64,000 bases of DNA from Marinobacter persicus (GCF_002934325.1 NZ_PTIV01000014.1:1-64000); one strand, 5' to 3'; positions 15,512 to 25,897 are shown, counted from the first letter of the stretch. Translations and numbers: made by a program. Notes: a model not told the origin generated them from the letters alone.

Positions 15512-17565
15512 GCTCCTCCTCCGCCACTTATGGCCTTAATAACTGTGACAAGGAGCCGATTCATGTGCCCGGTGCCATCCAACCCGATGGTTTGTTGCTG
15601 GTGTTGGACCCCGACGAGTTTACGATCATCCAGCTGAGCCGAAACACCGATGTCTGGCTGGGATTGGCGCCGGAGTCGTTGCTGGGCATGGCATTGCCCG
15701 AGCTGCTGGGAGAAGGGGTTCTGGTTTTCCTGTTGAAGATATTGACCAACCCATTCAATGATTATCCAACATTGCAGCCTGTCCGGTATCGTGACAAGGC
15801 GTTTGTCATGCGCGGGCACCATAACGAAAGCGGTATTCTGGTGGAAATGGAGCCGCTTCCCCACGATGATCAACTTCTAACCTACCGACTGTTCAGCCAA
15901 CTGAGCAACTTTTTCCACGATCTGGAGCGGGTCGGCGATCCAGACCGGCTGCTGGAACTGACTGCTCGACAGGTTCGTGAGGTAACTGGGCACGAGAGTG
16001 TCATGGTGTATCGGTTTGATGCCGAGTGGAACGGCCAGATCATCATCGAAGACAGGGCCGACGGTGAACAGCGGTTTCTGGGGCAGCACTTCCCGGCCAG
16101 TGACATTCCCGCGCAAGCGCGGCGGCTGTATCAGATCAACCGCATTCGCCGAATCAGCAATGTGCATTACACGCCGGTTCCACTGCTGCCCGTTGAGAAT
16201 CCCCGGACCGGCGAGCTGGATATGACCTACACCCAGTTACGCAGTGTTTCCCCTATTCACCGGGAATACATGCGCAACATGGGCACGGTATCGTCACTGA
16301 CCATGTCATTGATGCCGGAGGGGCGCCTGTGGGGCATGATTGTCTGCCATGGCGACAAGCCAAACTACCTGAGTCAGCCAATACGCACGTTTTGCAAGAT
16401 GGTGTCCCAGGTGGTCAGTGAAAACCTGCAGTTGGCACTGAACCGAGAATTTGATCACCGGATGTCACGGCTCGGGCGGGCGATCGACCGGTTCAACGCA
16501 CCGTTTCAGGCGACACTGGATCTGGAGACGGGGCTGGCGGGCTTGCAGGAGTTACTGCCAGCTTTTGAGAGTGACGCCGTCTTTCTGCGACTGGACGGCC
16601 TGTGCTATCACTTTGGTCGTGATCTGGATTTGGACCGGCTTCTGGCTCTGCGTGAGGCTATTCGCAAAAAGGGCCGTTCCGGAATGGCCAGTTCCGAATG
16701 CGTCCCGGATGCGCTACGCCACAGTATGGAGTGGGTGTGTGGTTACCTGTTTGTTCCCTTGTCCCATGCGAGTGACGAGTACCTGATATTCCTGCGCAGC
16801 GAGCGGCCCAGGGAAATCAGTTGGGCTGGTGAACCCGACAAGACGATAATGCAAACCGGACAGGTCGGCGAAGCCCGGATTTCCCCCAGGCAATCGTTCC
16901 AGGCCTGGACCCAAAAGATCCGTGGCCAGAGCTTGCCGTGGGAGCGTCACCATCGCGCCGGCGCCAGCCGGTTGCGCCGGGCAATTAATCTGCGCATGGC
17001 CAGCGAGATGTCCCGACTGCGTCAGCACGACGCCAAAATGGCCCACCTGGCCACCCACGATGCCCTCACCGGACTGCCTAACCGTCTACTGGTGGACGAC
17101 CGGCTGGAGCGAGCTCTGTCCCGTGCCCGCCGTGAACGTAGTGGCGGCGCGGTGCTGTTTCTTGATTTGAATGGTTTCAAACCGATCAATGACCAGTACG
17201 GTCACGATACGGGTGATGCTGTACTGCAACAGGTGGCTGAGCGCTTGGAGAGTATTGTTCGTGACTCGGACACCTTTGCCCGCTTTGGCGGCGATGAATT
17301 CGTGTTTGTGATTACCGGCTATCTGTCCATGTCTACCGCCCGCGTCGGCGCGGAGGCCATGGCCAGTAAGTTGCTGGCGGCATTGGAGCAGCCCTTTAAG
17401 GTGGAGCAGGAGCAACTTTACGTGGGTGCAAGCATTGGCATTGCGCTCTATCCGTTCGACAGTGAAGATCCGGAGCAACTGATCAAACTTGCTGACCAGG
17501 CCATGTATACCGTGAAGGAGACGGGTCGCAGTCATTACCACTTTGTGGCTGATGTGTGTTCCTGA
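15508..17565 (+). CDS. bphP: Bacteriophytochrome-diguanylate cyclase
   Basis: The 685-residue protein has PAS (about 15-115), GAF (about 130-300) and PHY (about 310-490) photosensory domains followed directly by GGDEF (about 520-685). Cys13 is positioned as the biliverdin-linking residue before EPIHVPGAIQPDG. The GAF domain has the PASDIP motif and the PHY domain has the PRQSFQAW tongue motif. The output has an intact RFGGDEF site and a RDSD inhibitory site five residues earlier, so it should make c-di-GMP under red/far-red control. The canonical IQPHG reads IQPDG here. There is no histidine kinase region. GTG start, coupled to bphO. Confidence 0.93.
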   Translation: MSSSSATYGLNNCDKEPIHVPGAIQPDGLLLVLDPDEFTIIQLSRNTDVWLGLAPESLLGMALPELLGEGVLVFLLKILTNPFNDYPTLQPVRYRDKAFVMRGHHNESGILVEMEPLPHDDQLLTYRLFSQLSNFFHDLERVGDPDRLLELTARQVREVTGHESVMVYRFDAEWNGQIIIEDRADGEQRFLGQHFPASDIPAQARRLYQINRIRRISNVHYTPVPLLPVENPRTGELDMTYTQLRSVSPIHREYMRNMGTVSSLTMSLMPEGRLWGMIVCHGDKPNYLSQPIRTFCKMVSQVVSENLQLALNREFDHRMSRLGRAIDRFNAPFQATLDLETGLAGLQELLPAFESDAVFLRLDGLCYHFGRDLDLDRLLALREAIRKKGRSGMASSECVPDALRHSMEWVCGYLFVPLSHASDEYLIFLRSERPREISWAGEPDKTIMQTGQVGEARISPRQSFQAWTQKIRGQSLPWERHHRAGASRLRRAINLRMASEMSRLRQHDAKMAHLATHDALTGLPNRLLVDDRLERALSRARRERSGGAVLFLDLNGFKPINDQYGHDTGDAVLQQVAERLESIVRDSDTFARFGGDEFVFVITGYLSMSTARVGAEAMASKLLAALEQPFKVEQEQLYVGASIGIALYPFDSEDPEQLIKLADQAMYTVKETGRSHYHFVADVCS

Positions 17566-17584
17566 AACCCTGCAACGAGTGATT

Positions 17585-18685
17585 CTATGGCCCGGCGTCA
17601 AACGCGCCTTGGTGAAAGGCGATGGCGGCATCCACTTCTTCAACACCGCAGGCCTTTGGCTCGCCGGGCGTTTCGCCGGCGAGGACTTTTAATACCGAAT
17701 GCACGCCCCGGGACAGGGATTCCGTGTTGTAGCCCCCTTCCAGAATCATGGCCAGTCGGCCATCGCAGTGCTTGTCGGCAATGTCCTGGATGATGCCAGT
17801 CATGCTGGCGAACCCGTCGTAAGAAACGTTCAGGGCCAGGTCGAACCAGTGTGCGTCAAAACCGGCTGATACCAGCACCAGGTCCGGTTCAAAGTAATCG
17901 GCCGCGGGCACCAGAATTTCCCGGAGAGCCTTCAGGTAAGCGGTATCGCCGGCACCGCCAGGCATGGGCACATTCACGGTAGTACCTTCGCCGCGCCCGG
18001 CGCCAACGTCGGCTAGCGCACCGGTGCCGGGGTAAAAGGGCGCTGCCCGGTGAAGGTCGAAGAACAGCACACTGGGGTCGGCCCAGAAGATATCCTGGGT
18101 ACCATTGCCGTGGTGGGCATCCCAGTCGACGATCAGAACCCTTTTGCAGCCTAATGCATCCTGAGCATGGGCCGCCGCTACCGCCACGTTATTGAACAGG
18201 CAGAAACCTCGGGCGCGCACCGGCTCCGCATGGTGGCCCGGTGGGCGGATCACTGCGAACGTGCTTTTGGCCCGCCCTGACACCACCGCTTCCACGGCGG
18301 CGATTGCCGTGCCGGCTGCCACTTCGGCCGCCTGGACACTACCGGGAGAGACGGCGGTGGTGTCTACATCCAGCCAGGCGCTTTGGTTGCGCAATGAGAA
18401 AATGTCGTCAAGGAAGGATCGGGTGTGGACCCGGGATAGTTGATCAAGCGTTGCGGCCATACCGGGCTCAATGCTCACGCCTGGTATGGGCTCCCGGGCC
18501 AGCAGCTCCATGATGGCGGTAATCCGGCCGGGGTGTTCCGGGTATTTCCAGGGAATGTAGAGTCCTGACAGGATTGAGCGTACGCGCTTGTCCAGCCGGC
18601 CCGGCAGGAACTCCGCATTGGTGTCCGGGAAATGAGCCAGCATGCGTTCATCGTAGAAAACGATGACGTCCTGTTGTGCTGTCAC
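17585..18685 (-). CDS. Histone deacetylase-like amidohydrolase
   Basis: The 366-residue zinc hydrolase is of the arginase/deacetylase fold and removes acetyl or related acyl groups from amines. Motifs: [35 protein letters not shown] (Asp and His zinc ligands), [13 protein letters not shown] and SAGFDAH. The class II HDAC-like branch also contains bacterial HDAH and acetylpolyamine enzymes; the natural substrate here is unknown. It starts at GTG 18685, overlapping the stop of a possible 48-codon ORF. A second family member lies at 28405-29436. Confidence 0.9.
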   Translation of the reverse strand: MTAQQDVIVFYDERMLAHFPDTNAEFLPGRLDKRVRSILSGLYIPWKYPEHPGRITAIMELLAREPIPGVSIEPGMAATLDQLSRVHTRSFLDDIFSLRNQSAWLDVDTTAVSPGSVQAAEVAAGTAIAAVEAVVSGRAKSTFAVIRPPGHHAEPVRARGFCLFNNVAVAAAHAQDALGCKRVLIVDWDAHHGNGTQDIFWADPSVLFFDLHRAAPFYPGTGALADVGAGRGEGTTVNVPMPGGAGDTAYLKALREILVPAADYFEPDLVLVSAGFDAHWFDLALNVSYDGFASMTGIIQDIADKHCDGRLAMILEGGYNTESLSRGVHSVLKVLAGETPGEPKACGVEEVDAAIAFHQGAFDAGP

Positions 18686-18828
18686 GGTTCAGCCCTCCGG
18701 GAGGCCTCGGTTTCGAAAACAAAGGTCAGGCCATCCACTTCCCATAATAGCCCATTGCTGCGAACCGCAAGGCCCCAGGGACCTGAAAATTCTTCGGGCC
18801 TGGCAAAACCGTTTACGGCTTTACGCAC
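18682..18828 (-). CDS. Possible small protein between the flavoprotein and deacetylase genes
   Basis: A 48-residue ORF fills the gap between the flavoprotein stop and the deacetylase start. It starts at GTG 18828 and its TGA overlaps the deacetylase GTG (GTGA, 18682-18685). The peptide reads like coding sequence ([19 protein letters not shown]), but no ribosome site is clear and no family is recognised. It would link the flavoprotein, this peptide and the deacetylase into one coupled operon. Confidence 0.4.
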   Translation of the reverse strand: MRKAVNGFARPEEFSGPWGLAVRSNGLLWEVDGLTFVFETEASRRAEP

Positions 18829-18836
18829 CGCATGGC

Positions 18837-20114
18837 TCAGTGATGCTTGAGTTTGTCGATGCCCAGGGTCTTCATCACATACCGTTCATAGATCGGGTCG
18901 CTGCTGCCGGCACGCACCTTGTGCATGAAATATTTCTCGAAGGCGATTTTGCCGTAGTGCACCCACTTTCCCTTTTTCATCCAGTTCACGTTGCGTGGCG
19001 GAATCTGGGGAATGGCCACGAAGGCAATGCCGGTATCGCCCATGTCGGCGAGGCAGACCGCGTTCCAGGTGGCTTCGCTTTCCGGTTCCTTATCATCCAG
19101 TACTGCCCGGATGTTATGCGCCGTTGCCGTCACCATACTTTCGATCATGAAGCCTGTCTTGGGTACGCCCACGGCCAATGGTGTCTTGCCGGGAGGGGCG
19201 ATGGCCACCGCCACGCCGATGCCCCAGATGTCAGGGTAGGTGGGATTGCGCTGATGCTCGTCGATGATGATGAATCCACGCGGATTCACCAGGCCCTCGA
19301 TGCCCCGGACGGCTTCAATGCCGGTAAAGGCCGGCAGCATCATGGAATAGTCAAAGGGCAGTTCGTGTCTCTTTTTCTCGTTGCCTTCGTCATCCACTTC
19401 CACCACATGCATCAGACCGTCCTCGATCTTCTCGACACGGGCATTGCAGATCCAGTTGATGTGGTGCTGGCGCAGTTCCGATTCGAGCATGCTCTTGCTG
19501 TCGCCCACACCGCCCAGGCCAAGGTGGCCGATGTAAGGCTCCGGTGTTACAAACGTCATCGGGACTTTGTCGCGAACTTTGCGCTGGCGGAGGTCCCGGT
19601 CCATCACGAAGGCATACTCATAGGCCGGCCCAAAACAGGACGCCCCCTGCACCGCGCCAACCACCACCGGGCCGGGATTCTCAACAAATGACTGCCAGCG
19701 ATTGCGGGCCTTGTCGGCGTGGTCTACGTGGCAGATGGACTGGGTAAATCCCCCGTCCGGCCCGAGGCCCTCCACTTCATCGAACGCCAGCCGTGGCCCG
19801 GTGGCGAGGATCAGGTGGTCGTATTCGACGCTGGAGTCGTCCGCCAGAATCACCTTGTGGCCGTCTGGGTCCACCCGTGTGACTGTGTCGACGATCAGCT
19901 CCACGTTGCGTTTGGCGAGCACGCCGGCCAGGGGAATCTTGATGTCTTCAGGCTGGCGCCAGTCCACCGCCACCCAGGGGTTGGAGGGCACAAAGTGGAA
20001 GTAGTCCTTGTCGGAGATCATCACGATGCGATCGGTTTTTCGGGCCAGTTCGCGCATCTCGAACGCCATGGGCATGCCGCCCAGGCCAGCACCCACAATC
20101 ACGATAGTGGCCAT
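18837..20114 (-). CDS. Sulfide:quinone oxidoreductase-like FAD protein
   Basis: The 425-residue flavoprotein belongs to the two-dinucleotide-fold family containing sulfide:quinone reductases. The N-terminus IVIVGAGLGGMPMAFEM binds FAD; LILATGPRLAF and a central GASCFGPAYE Cys segment follow, then WGIGVAVAIAPPGKTPL and a C-terminal amphipathic region (VHYGKIAFEKYFMHKV) that could touch the membrane. The likely role is membrane-associated oxidation of sulfide or a related donor, passing electrons to quinone. AGGAGCG precedes the ATG. Divergent from betI by 286 bp. Confidence 0.82.
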   Translation of the reverse strand: MATIVIVGAGLGGMPMAFEMRELARKTDRIVMISDKDYFHFVPSNPWVAVDWRQPEDIKIPLAGVLAKRNVELIVDTVTRVDPDGHKVILADDSSVEYDHLILATGPRLAFDEVEGLGPDGGFTQSICHVDHADKARNRWQSFVENPGPVVVGAVQGASCFGPAYEYAFVMDRDLRQRKVRDKVPMTFVTPEPYIGHLGLGGVGDSKSMLESELRQHHINWICNARVEKIEDGLMHVVEVDDEGNEKKRHELPFDYSMMLPAFTGIEAVRGIEGLVNPRGFIIIDEHQRNPTYPDIWGIGVAVAIAPPGKTPLAVGVPKTGFMIESMVTATAHNIRAVLDDKEPESEATWNAVCLADMGDTGIAFVAIPQIPPRNVNWMKKGKWVHYGKIAFEKYFMHKVRAGSSDPIYERYVMKTLGIDKLKHH

Positions 20115-20310
20115 CAGTCGCTCCTATTTTTGTTATGACATGTATGAATAACTTTAGATCATAATGTAAGGGTGCGCTACTTGATGGAATCGTCACCGAT
20201 AACTCGCATGAAGGCCAGTTCGTGACAGATTATGAGGTCGCTGCCGATCGCTTTCTTCACCCTTTTTCATTTTAGTTGGTTTGAAACCAATCATTCTTTT
20301 CTGTAACCTT

Positions 20311-20338
20311 TTTATTAATTGAACGTTCAATTAATAAA
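20311..20338. promoter_or_regulatory. BetI operator
   Basis: A perfect 28-bp palindrome is centred on ATTGAACGTTCAAT. It matches the AT-rich palindrome that BetI binds in bet promoters and lies 63 bp upstream of betI. Choline is expected to release BetI here and derepress the operon. Confidence 0.85.
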
Positions 20339-20400
20339 AGATGGCTCGGCCTATAGCTTACTGAAGGGTCGGGAAATAACGGATTTTTCAGAGAGTTGCC

Positions 20401-20994
20401 ATGCCAAAAGTCGGAATGAAAGACACCCGTCGCCAGCAACTGATCGACGCCACCATGGAGTCGATTGCCGAGCTGGGCATGCAGAACACCACCATTGTCA
20501 GCATCAGCAAGCGGGCGGGGATGTCATCGGGAATCATCAGCCACTACTTCGGCGGCAAGCAGGGGCTGATTGAAGCAGCCCTGCGCCACCTGCTGGATCA
20601 GCTTGGTGGGGAGCTGCTGGAGCGCATGGCAAAAACCGACGGCTCTCCCAAGCAGCGGCTGGATTGCATCATTGAATCCAACTTCTCGGAATTCCAGCGC
20701 TCGGCGCTGGCAGCCAAGACCTGGCTGAGTTTCTGGTCGCGGGCCATGCACGAGCCGGGGCTGCACCGGTTGCAGCAGATCAACAACGCCCGGCTGTACA
20801 GCAACCTGCGGTATTCCTTTGCCCAGGTACTGCCGGCGGACAGCGCCACCGAGGCGGCCCGACAGACCGCCGCACTGATTGACGGTTTCTGGCTGCGCAG
20901 TGCCCTGAGTGCGGACCCGTCCGAGCACTTCGAAGCGGGCGAGCGCCTGTGCAAGAAGTTTGTCCACGAGACGCTGGCCCAGGCTCGCGCCTGA
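20401..20994 (+). CDS. betI: BetI, choline-responsive TetR repressor
   Basis: The 197-residue protein is of the normal length for BetI. The TetR helix-turn-helix lies at about residues 28-50 (TTIVSISKRAGMSSGIISHYFGGK), with the family stretch RRQQLIDATMESIAELG before it. The C-terminal ligand domain keeps WLSFWSRAMHEP and IDGFWLRSAL, typical BetI aromatic elements for choline binding. First gene of betIBA, with a matching operator upstream. No strong ribosome site precedes ATG 20401. Confidence 0.95.
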   Translation: MPKVGMKDTRRQQLIDATMESIAELGMQNTTIVSISKRAGMSSGIISHYFGGKQGLIEAALRHLLDQLGGELLERMAKTDGSPKQRLDCIIESNFSEFQRSALAAKTWLSFWSRAMHEPGLHRLQQINNARLYSNLRYSFAQVLPADSATEAARQTAALIDGFWLRSALSADPSEHFEAGERLCKKFVHETLAQARA

Positions 20995-21055
20995 GCCCAT
21001 TGAATGAAACGGCCCACAAGGCCTGAAGTCACCCAATTGAGGGATTTTCCGGATC

Positions 21056-22531
21056 ATGTCTGAAGCAGCAACGGTTCCTGTTGTCCGTAACTTTATCCAC
21101 GGCCGGTTTCTGGCCAACACCACCGGTGAGACCTTCCCGGTGGTAAACCCGGCCACCGGCCAGGTCATCTACGAAGTGGAAGTGGCCGATGAGGCCATCC
21201 AGGAAGCGGCCATTGAAAGCGCACGGGCTGGTTTTCTCCAGTGGTCCGCCATGCCGATGGTCGAGCGCAGCCGGGTTCTGCTTAAGGCGGTGGCATTGCT
21301 GCGCGAGCGGAACGATGAGTTGGCCGCCGTGGAAGTGAAAGACACCGGCAAGCCCTGGCAGGAAGCCGAAGCCGTGGATGTGACCACCGGCGCCGATGCC
21401 ATCGAATTCTTTGCCGGCCTGGCGCCGTCCATCGAAGGCAACCAGCAGGATCTGGGCGGCGATTTTTATTACACCCGCCGCGAGCCCCTGGGCATCTGTG
21501 CCGGTATTGGTGCCTGGAACTACCCGCTGCAGATTGCCTGCTGGAAGTCGGCCCCGGCGCTGGCCACCGGCAATGCCATGATCTTCAAGCCGTCGGAAGA
21601 AACCCCGATGGGCGCGGTGAAGCTGGCGGAGATCTTCATCGAGGCCGGTGTGCCGGCGGGCGTGTTCAACGTGGTTCAGGGCGCCGCCGAAGTGGGGCAG
21701 TGGCTGACCCATAGCCCAGCCATCGCCAAGGTGTCGTTCACCGGCGAGGTGGGCACCGGCAAAAAGGTCATGGAAGCCTCCGCCTCCACCCTGAAAGACG
21801 TGACCATGGAGCTGGGCGGCAAGTCCCCCCTGATCATCTTCGATGACGCGGATCTGGAGAACGCTATCTCCGCCGCCATGGTAGGCAACTTCTACACCCA
21901 GGGCGAAATCTGCACCAACGGCACCCGGGTGTTCGTGCACGAAGACCTCTACCCGGCCTTCATGGATCGCCTGCTGGAACGCACCCGCAAGAACATTGTC
22001 CCGGGCGATCCGATGAACCCGGACACCAACTTCGGCGCGCTGATCTCCAAAAAGCATCAGGAACTGGTGCTGGATTACATCGCCAAGGGGCTGTCCGAGG
22101 GCGCCACCCTGAGCAACGGCGGCCGGGCGTTTGAACCGGCCGACTCGAAAGGCGGCTACTTCGTGGAGCCGACCATCTTCACCGATTGCACCGACGATAT
22201 GACCATCGTGCGCGAGGAAATCTTCGGCCCGGTGATGTCGGTGCTCACTTTCCGCGATGAGGATGAGGTGATTGCCCGGGCCAACGACACTGAAACGGGT
22301 CTGGCCGCCGGCGTGTTCACCAACGACATCCGTCGCGCCCACCGGGTGATTCACCAGATCCAGGCGGGTATCTGCTGGATCAACAGCTACGGCGAATCCC
22401 CGGCGGAAATGCCCGTGGGCGGCTACAAGCTCTCCGGCATTGGCCGGGAGAACGGGCGCGTGACGCTGGACCACTACACCCAGATCAAATCGGTGTATGT
22501 GGGCATGAAAGACCTTGACGCACCGTTCTGA
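21056..22531 (+). CDS. betB: Betaine aldehyde dehydrogenase
   Basis: The 491-residue aldehyde dehydrogenase oxidises betaine aldehyde to glycine betaine with NAD(P). The catalytic Glu lies in [10 protein letters not shown] (about 252) and the catalytic Cys in [10 protein letters not shown] (about 286). PWNYPLQ-type cofactor elements appear as [20 protein letters not shown]. It lies 61 bp after betI and 27 bp before betA, in the standard bet operon. The product is an osmoprotectant and carbon/nitrogen source. Confidence 0.96.
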   Translation: MSEAATVPVVRNFIHGRFLANTTGETFPVVNPATGQVIYEVEVADEAIQEAAIESARAGFLQWSAMPMVERSRVLLKAVALLRERNDELAAVEVKDTGKPWQEAEAVDVTTGADAIEFFAGLAPSIEGNQQDLGGDFYYTRREPLGICAGIGAWNYPLQIACWKSAPALATGNAMIFKPSEETPMGAVKLAEIFIEAGVPAGVFNVVQGAAEVGQWLTHSPAIAKVSFTGEVGTGKKVMEASASTLKDVTMELGGKSPLIIFDDADLENAISAAMVGNFYTQGEICTNGTRVFVHEDLYPAFMDRLLERTRKNIVPGDPMNPDTNFGALISKKHQELVLDYIAKGLSEGATLSNGGRAFEPADSKGGYFVEPTIFTDCTDDMTIVREEIFGPVMSVLTFRDEDEVIARANDTETGLAAGVFTNDIRRAHRVIHQIQAGICWINSYGESPAEMPVGGYKLSGIGRENGRVTLDHYTQIKSVYVGMKDLDAPF

Positions 22532-22558
22532 TCCCGCAGGCCACAGAGGAGTAAGTGT

Positions 22559-24244
22559 ATGAAAGAAGCACAATACGACTACATCATTGTGGGTGCGGGC
22601 TCGGCCGGTTGTGTGCTGGCCAACCGGCTCACCGAGGATGCGGGCAACCGGGTGCTGCTGCTGGAAACCGGTGGCAGCGACAAGAGCATCTTCATCCAGA
22701 TGCCCACGGCCCTGTCCATTCCCATGAATACCAGAAAATACGCGTGGCAGTTCCACACCGACCCGGAGCCGCACCTGGACAACCGGGAAATGCATTGCCC
22801 CCGGGGCAAGGTGCTGGGCGGTTCATCCTCCATCAACGGCATGGTGTATGTGCGCGGCCACGCCCGGGATTTCGACGAGTGGGAAGCGGAAGGCGCGACC
22901 GGCTGGGATTACGCCCATGTGCTGCCGTATTTCCAGAAGGCGGAAACCTGGGCCTTCGGTGGTGACGACTACCGGGGCAACGAAGGCCCGCTGGGCGTGA
23001 ACAACGGCAACAACATGCAGAACCCGCTGTATTCGGCCTTTGTTCAGGCCGGCGTCGACGCCGGCTACATGGAAACCAAAGATTACAACGGCGCGCGCCA
23101 GGAAGGCTTTGGTCCCATGCACATGACGGTGAAAAACGGCCGTCGCTGGTCCACCGCCAATGCCTACCTGCGCCCGGCCATGGCCCGGGATAACCTGACC
23201 GTGGTCACCCACGCCCAGGTGCACCGGGTATTGCTGGACGGCAAGACCGCCACCGGCGTTCGTTACGAGCAGGGCGGCAAGGTGCATGAGGTCCAGGCTG
23301 CCAAAGAAGTGGTGCTCTCGGCGGGCTCCATCGGCTCGCCCCACCTGCTGCAACTCTCCGGCATCGGTAACCCGGAGGTGCTCAAACAAGCCGGTATCGA
23401 GGTTGAGCACGCACTGCCCGGCGTGGGCGAGAACCTGCAGGACCATCTGGAATTCTATTTCCAGTTCCGCTGCAACCAGCCGGTGTCCCTGAACCGCAAG
23501 CTGGACTGGTGGAACAAATTCAAGATCGGCGTGCGCTGGATTCTGCGCAAGGACGGCCTGGGCGCCACCAATCACTTTGAATCCTGTGGTTTTATCCGCT
23601 CCAAGCCGGGCGTCGAGTGGCCGGACTTGCAATACCATTTCCTGCCGGCGGCCATGCGCTACGACGGCAAGGAAGCATTCTCCGGCGATGGCTTCCAGCT
23701 GCACATCGGCCACAACAAGCCGAAAAGCCGGGGTTTTGTGCACGTGCAGTCGGCCGACCCGAAGCAGTCACCGCGCATTCGCTTCAACTACCTGCAACAC
23801 GAGGACGACCGTGAAGGTTTCCGGGACTGTGTGCGCCTGACCCGGGAGATCATCAACCAGCCGGCCATGGACGCCTACCGGGGCGCGGAGATCCAGCCCG
23901 GAGAACACATCACCAGCGATGAAGACATCGATGCCTTCGTCCGCCAGGCGGTGGAAAGCGCCTATCACCCGTCCTGCACCTGCAAGATGGGCACCGACGA
24001 GTTGGCGGTGGTGGACCCGGAGACCCGGGTGCGCGGCATCGACAACCTGCGGGTGGTGGATTCTTCCATTTTCCCGACCATTCCCAACGGCAACCTGAAC
24101 GCGCCCACCATCATGGTGGCCGAGCGGGCCGCCGACCTCATTCGGGGCAAGGAGCCCCTGCCGGCCTCGGCCGCACCCGTCGACATGGATGACCAGTGGC
24201 AGGTGCACCAACGCCCAGGCCAGGCCAAACGGGCGCACCCCTAG
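22559..24244 (+). CDS. betA: Choline dehydrogenase
   Basis: The 561-residue GMC-family flavoprotein oxidises choline to betaine aldehyde and on to betaine, donating electrons to the respiratory chain. [18 protein letters not shown] is the FAD site. The GMC signatures are [22 protein letters not shown] and [17 protein letters not shown]. The catalytic His lies in the [12 protein letters not shown] stretch (about residue 475), with a C-terminal second active-site region ([18 protein letters not shown]). AGAGGAG precedes ATG 22559. Confidence 0.96.
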   Translation: MKEAQYDYIIVGAGSAGCVLANRLTEDAGNRVLLLETGGSDKSIFIQMPTALSIPMNTRKYAWQFHTDPEPHLDNREMHCPRGKVLGGSSSINGMVYVRGHARDFDEWEAEGATGWDYAHVLPYFQKAETWAFGGDDYRGNEGPLGVNNGNNMQNPLYSAFVQAGVDAGYMETKDYNGARQEGFGPMHMTVKNGRRWSTANAYLRPAMARDNLTVVTHAQVHRVLLDGKTATGVRYEQGGKVHEVQAAKEVVLSAGSIGSPHLLQLSGIGNPEVLKQAGIEVEHALPGVGENLQDHLEFYFQFRCNQPVSLNRKLDWWNKFKIGVRWILRKDGLGATNHFESCGFIRSKPGVEWPDLQYHFLPAAMRYDGKEAFSGDGFQLHIGHNKPKSRGFVHVQSADPKQSPRIRFNYLQHEDDREGFRDCVRLTREIINQPAMDAYRGAEIQPGEHITSDEDIDAFVRQAVESAYHPSCTCKMGTDELAVVDPETRVRGIDNLRVVDSSIFPTIPNGNLNAPTIMVAERAADLIRGKEPLPASAAPVDMDDQWQVHQRPGQAKRAHP

Positions 24245-24474
24245 CTTTTTAGCAACCGTTTAATAGCAATCCCGCGACCGTGATCTACCCCGGGTGCGCA
24301 AGGTGCCCGGGTAGCAAGCCCTCAGGATTTCCCTATCAGCGCAGCGGCCTTGTGCCGTTCTTGGGCGCCGGATAGGCAAGTCCTGGGTTTGTGTCCGATT
24401 CGAAATCAATTGAGTAGAGGAGGAACACCCATGCTGTGCAATATAGTGAGTAACACCAACCGGAGGCTGAGCGT

Positions 24475-25692
24475 ATGACACTCTGGTTATCATCTGGTCT
24501 GATTTTTACCTTCGCCGCCATTGCCCTGATTCTGTACAAATGGTGGGACATGCAGTGCATCGGCGTGACGCCGGTTCGCACGCTGGTCTTCATTGCCATT
24601 CTGTTCACCTCCGGGCTGGACGTGGGGCTGATCATGTTCCCGCTGACCGAGTTTGGCGGCTATGGCAATGTGGCTGACAACCCGGAATACGGTTTCGCCA
24701 ACCCGCTGGCCATCGAATTCGGCTTCTGGGCGTTCCTGATCTGGGGGTTTTACTTCCTGACCTGTTTCTACTTCGCGATCATCGAGCCTAGGGTGCAGTT
24801 CTTTGAAATTCCGGTGGTGAAGTTCATCAACAACGTGGTGATCATCGGCACCTGTGCGTTCACCGCTTATCTGCTGCTGGCGAACCTGCCGTGGTACCTG
24901 CCCGAGCTGAGCAGTGACGACGGGGTGGTGCCGGCGTTCTATGCGATCGTGTTTCTGTCGATTGCGCTGGCGGTGTATTCCAGTTCCAAGATCAAGTACG
25001 TGCGAATCCTGAGTGTGGGTTCCAGTCTCCTGTTTATCGCTCTCATCGTGGGCATGTGGTTCCGGGCCTTTGTGCTGGGGCAAGGCTCACCGGCCGATTT
25101 CTTCGGCACCGCGAGCATGCTGGGCGAGTATTTTGGCAACCTGAACAAGTTTGTGTTGCCGATCAATGACTATCACGAGTTCTACCTGTTCTGGTGGTTC
25201 GCCTGGAGCATCATGATCGGCCAGTTCACCGCCCGCTTCGTGTCCGGTATCAAGACCTGGCAGTTGCTACTGGCCATGCTGGTGGTGCCGTCCATTGCCA
25301 TTGGTGTGTGGTTCAGCGTGCTTTACTACTACCATGCCGAGGGCCTGAAGATTGCCGCGTTCACCAACATCGCCATGATCTTTGTGGGTGTGTTGATGGT
25401 GATTAACTCACTGGATTCGCTGATCCGGTTATACACCGACAACCTGAACCTGACCGCCCAGCGCCTGGGCCGGGTCAACTACGTGATCTTCAACCTGGTG
25501 GCCATGATCGGGCTGACCATGCTGTTCCAGCTGGATTTCCTGCGTATCCAGTGGGTTGGGGCACTGGTGATTGCCCTGTACTTCAGCTGCTTTGCCTACA
25601 TCCTGTTGAAGAAGCGCAAGGAAGTGGCGGCGATCAAGGCGTCTCCGGAAGAAAATGTGTTGGATTTCCATAAAGTAGAACTCGCCGGTTGA
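24475..25692 (+). CDS. Short BCCT-family-like transporter
   Basis: The 405-residue protein has about eleven hydrophobic segments. FYLFWWFAWSIMIGQFTARF and the following SGIKTW match the tryptophan-rich helix 8 of betaine/choline/carnitine transporters, and LFTSGLDVGLIMFPLTEF aligns with their helix 3 (normally a Gly-rich GMGxGLxFWGVAEP). Typical BCCTs have 500 or more residues; this one begins close to their helix 2 and lacks the Gly-rich substrate motif. GGAGG lies about 10 bp before ATG 24475, and the preceding 230 bp show no upstream coding continuation. Its position behind betIBA suggests choline or betaine transport. Confidence 0.72.
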   Translation: MTLWLSSGLIFTFAAIALILYKWWDMQCIGVTPVRTLVFIAILFTSGLDVGLIMFPLTEFGGYGNVADNPEYGFANPLAIEFGFWAFLIWGFYFLTCFYFAIIEPRVQFFEIPVVKFINNVVIIGTCAFTAYLLLANLPWYLPELSSDDGVVPAFYAIVFLSIALAVYSSSKIKYVRILSVGSSLLFIALIVGMWFRAFVLGQGSPADFFGTASMLGEYFGNLNKFVLPINDYHEFYLFWWFAWSIMIGQFTARFVSGIKTWQLLLAMLVVPSIAIGVWFSVLYYYHAEGLKIAAFTNIAMIFVGVLMVINSLDSLIRLYTDNLNLTAQRLGRVNYVIFNLVAMIGLTMLFQLDFLRIQWVGALVIALYFSCFAYILLKKRKEVAAIKASPEENVLDFHKVELAG

Positions 25693-25860
25693 TACGCTCC
25701 GGGGCCTGGGTGGGCCGCTGTACCGGCGGCCTGGCCTGGTTCTGCCCTGGCCCTAAGGGTTTTCCGTGATCTTGAAGTTGACCGGATTGCCCTCACATAG
25801 GCCTCTGTTCCCGTTATTTATGCGGTCACGGGTTGATTCCGGTCGTCTCAGAGATGGCCG

Positions 25861-25897
25861 ATAGGCAGGATCTATCTTTATTTTGGAAATTATCAAT
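25861..25897 (+). promoter_or_regulatory. Predicted OxyR site upstream of ahpC
   Basis: ATAG-N7-CTAT at 25861-25875 is a full match to the OxyR half-element. Seven bases later a degenerate second element (TTGG-N7-CAAT, 25883-25897) gives the tetrameric spacing. It lies about 80 bp before ahpC. The same arrangement recurs before ahpF. Confidence 0.6.

Noticed and set aside
21029..22795. 588-codon open frame on the minus strand
   Set aside because: Antisense to betB, which has all catalytic residues; no family features in the frame.
24283..24313. Hairpin CTACCC...GGGTAG after betA
   Set aside because: Stem is interrupted and no T tract follows, so I did not call a terminator.
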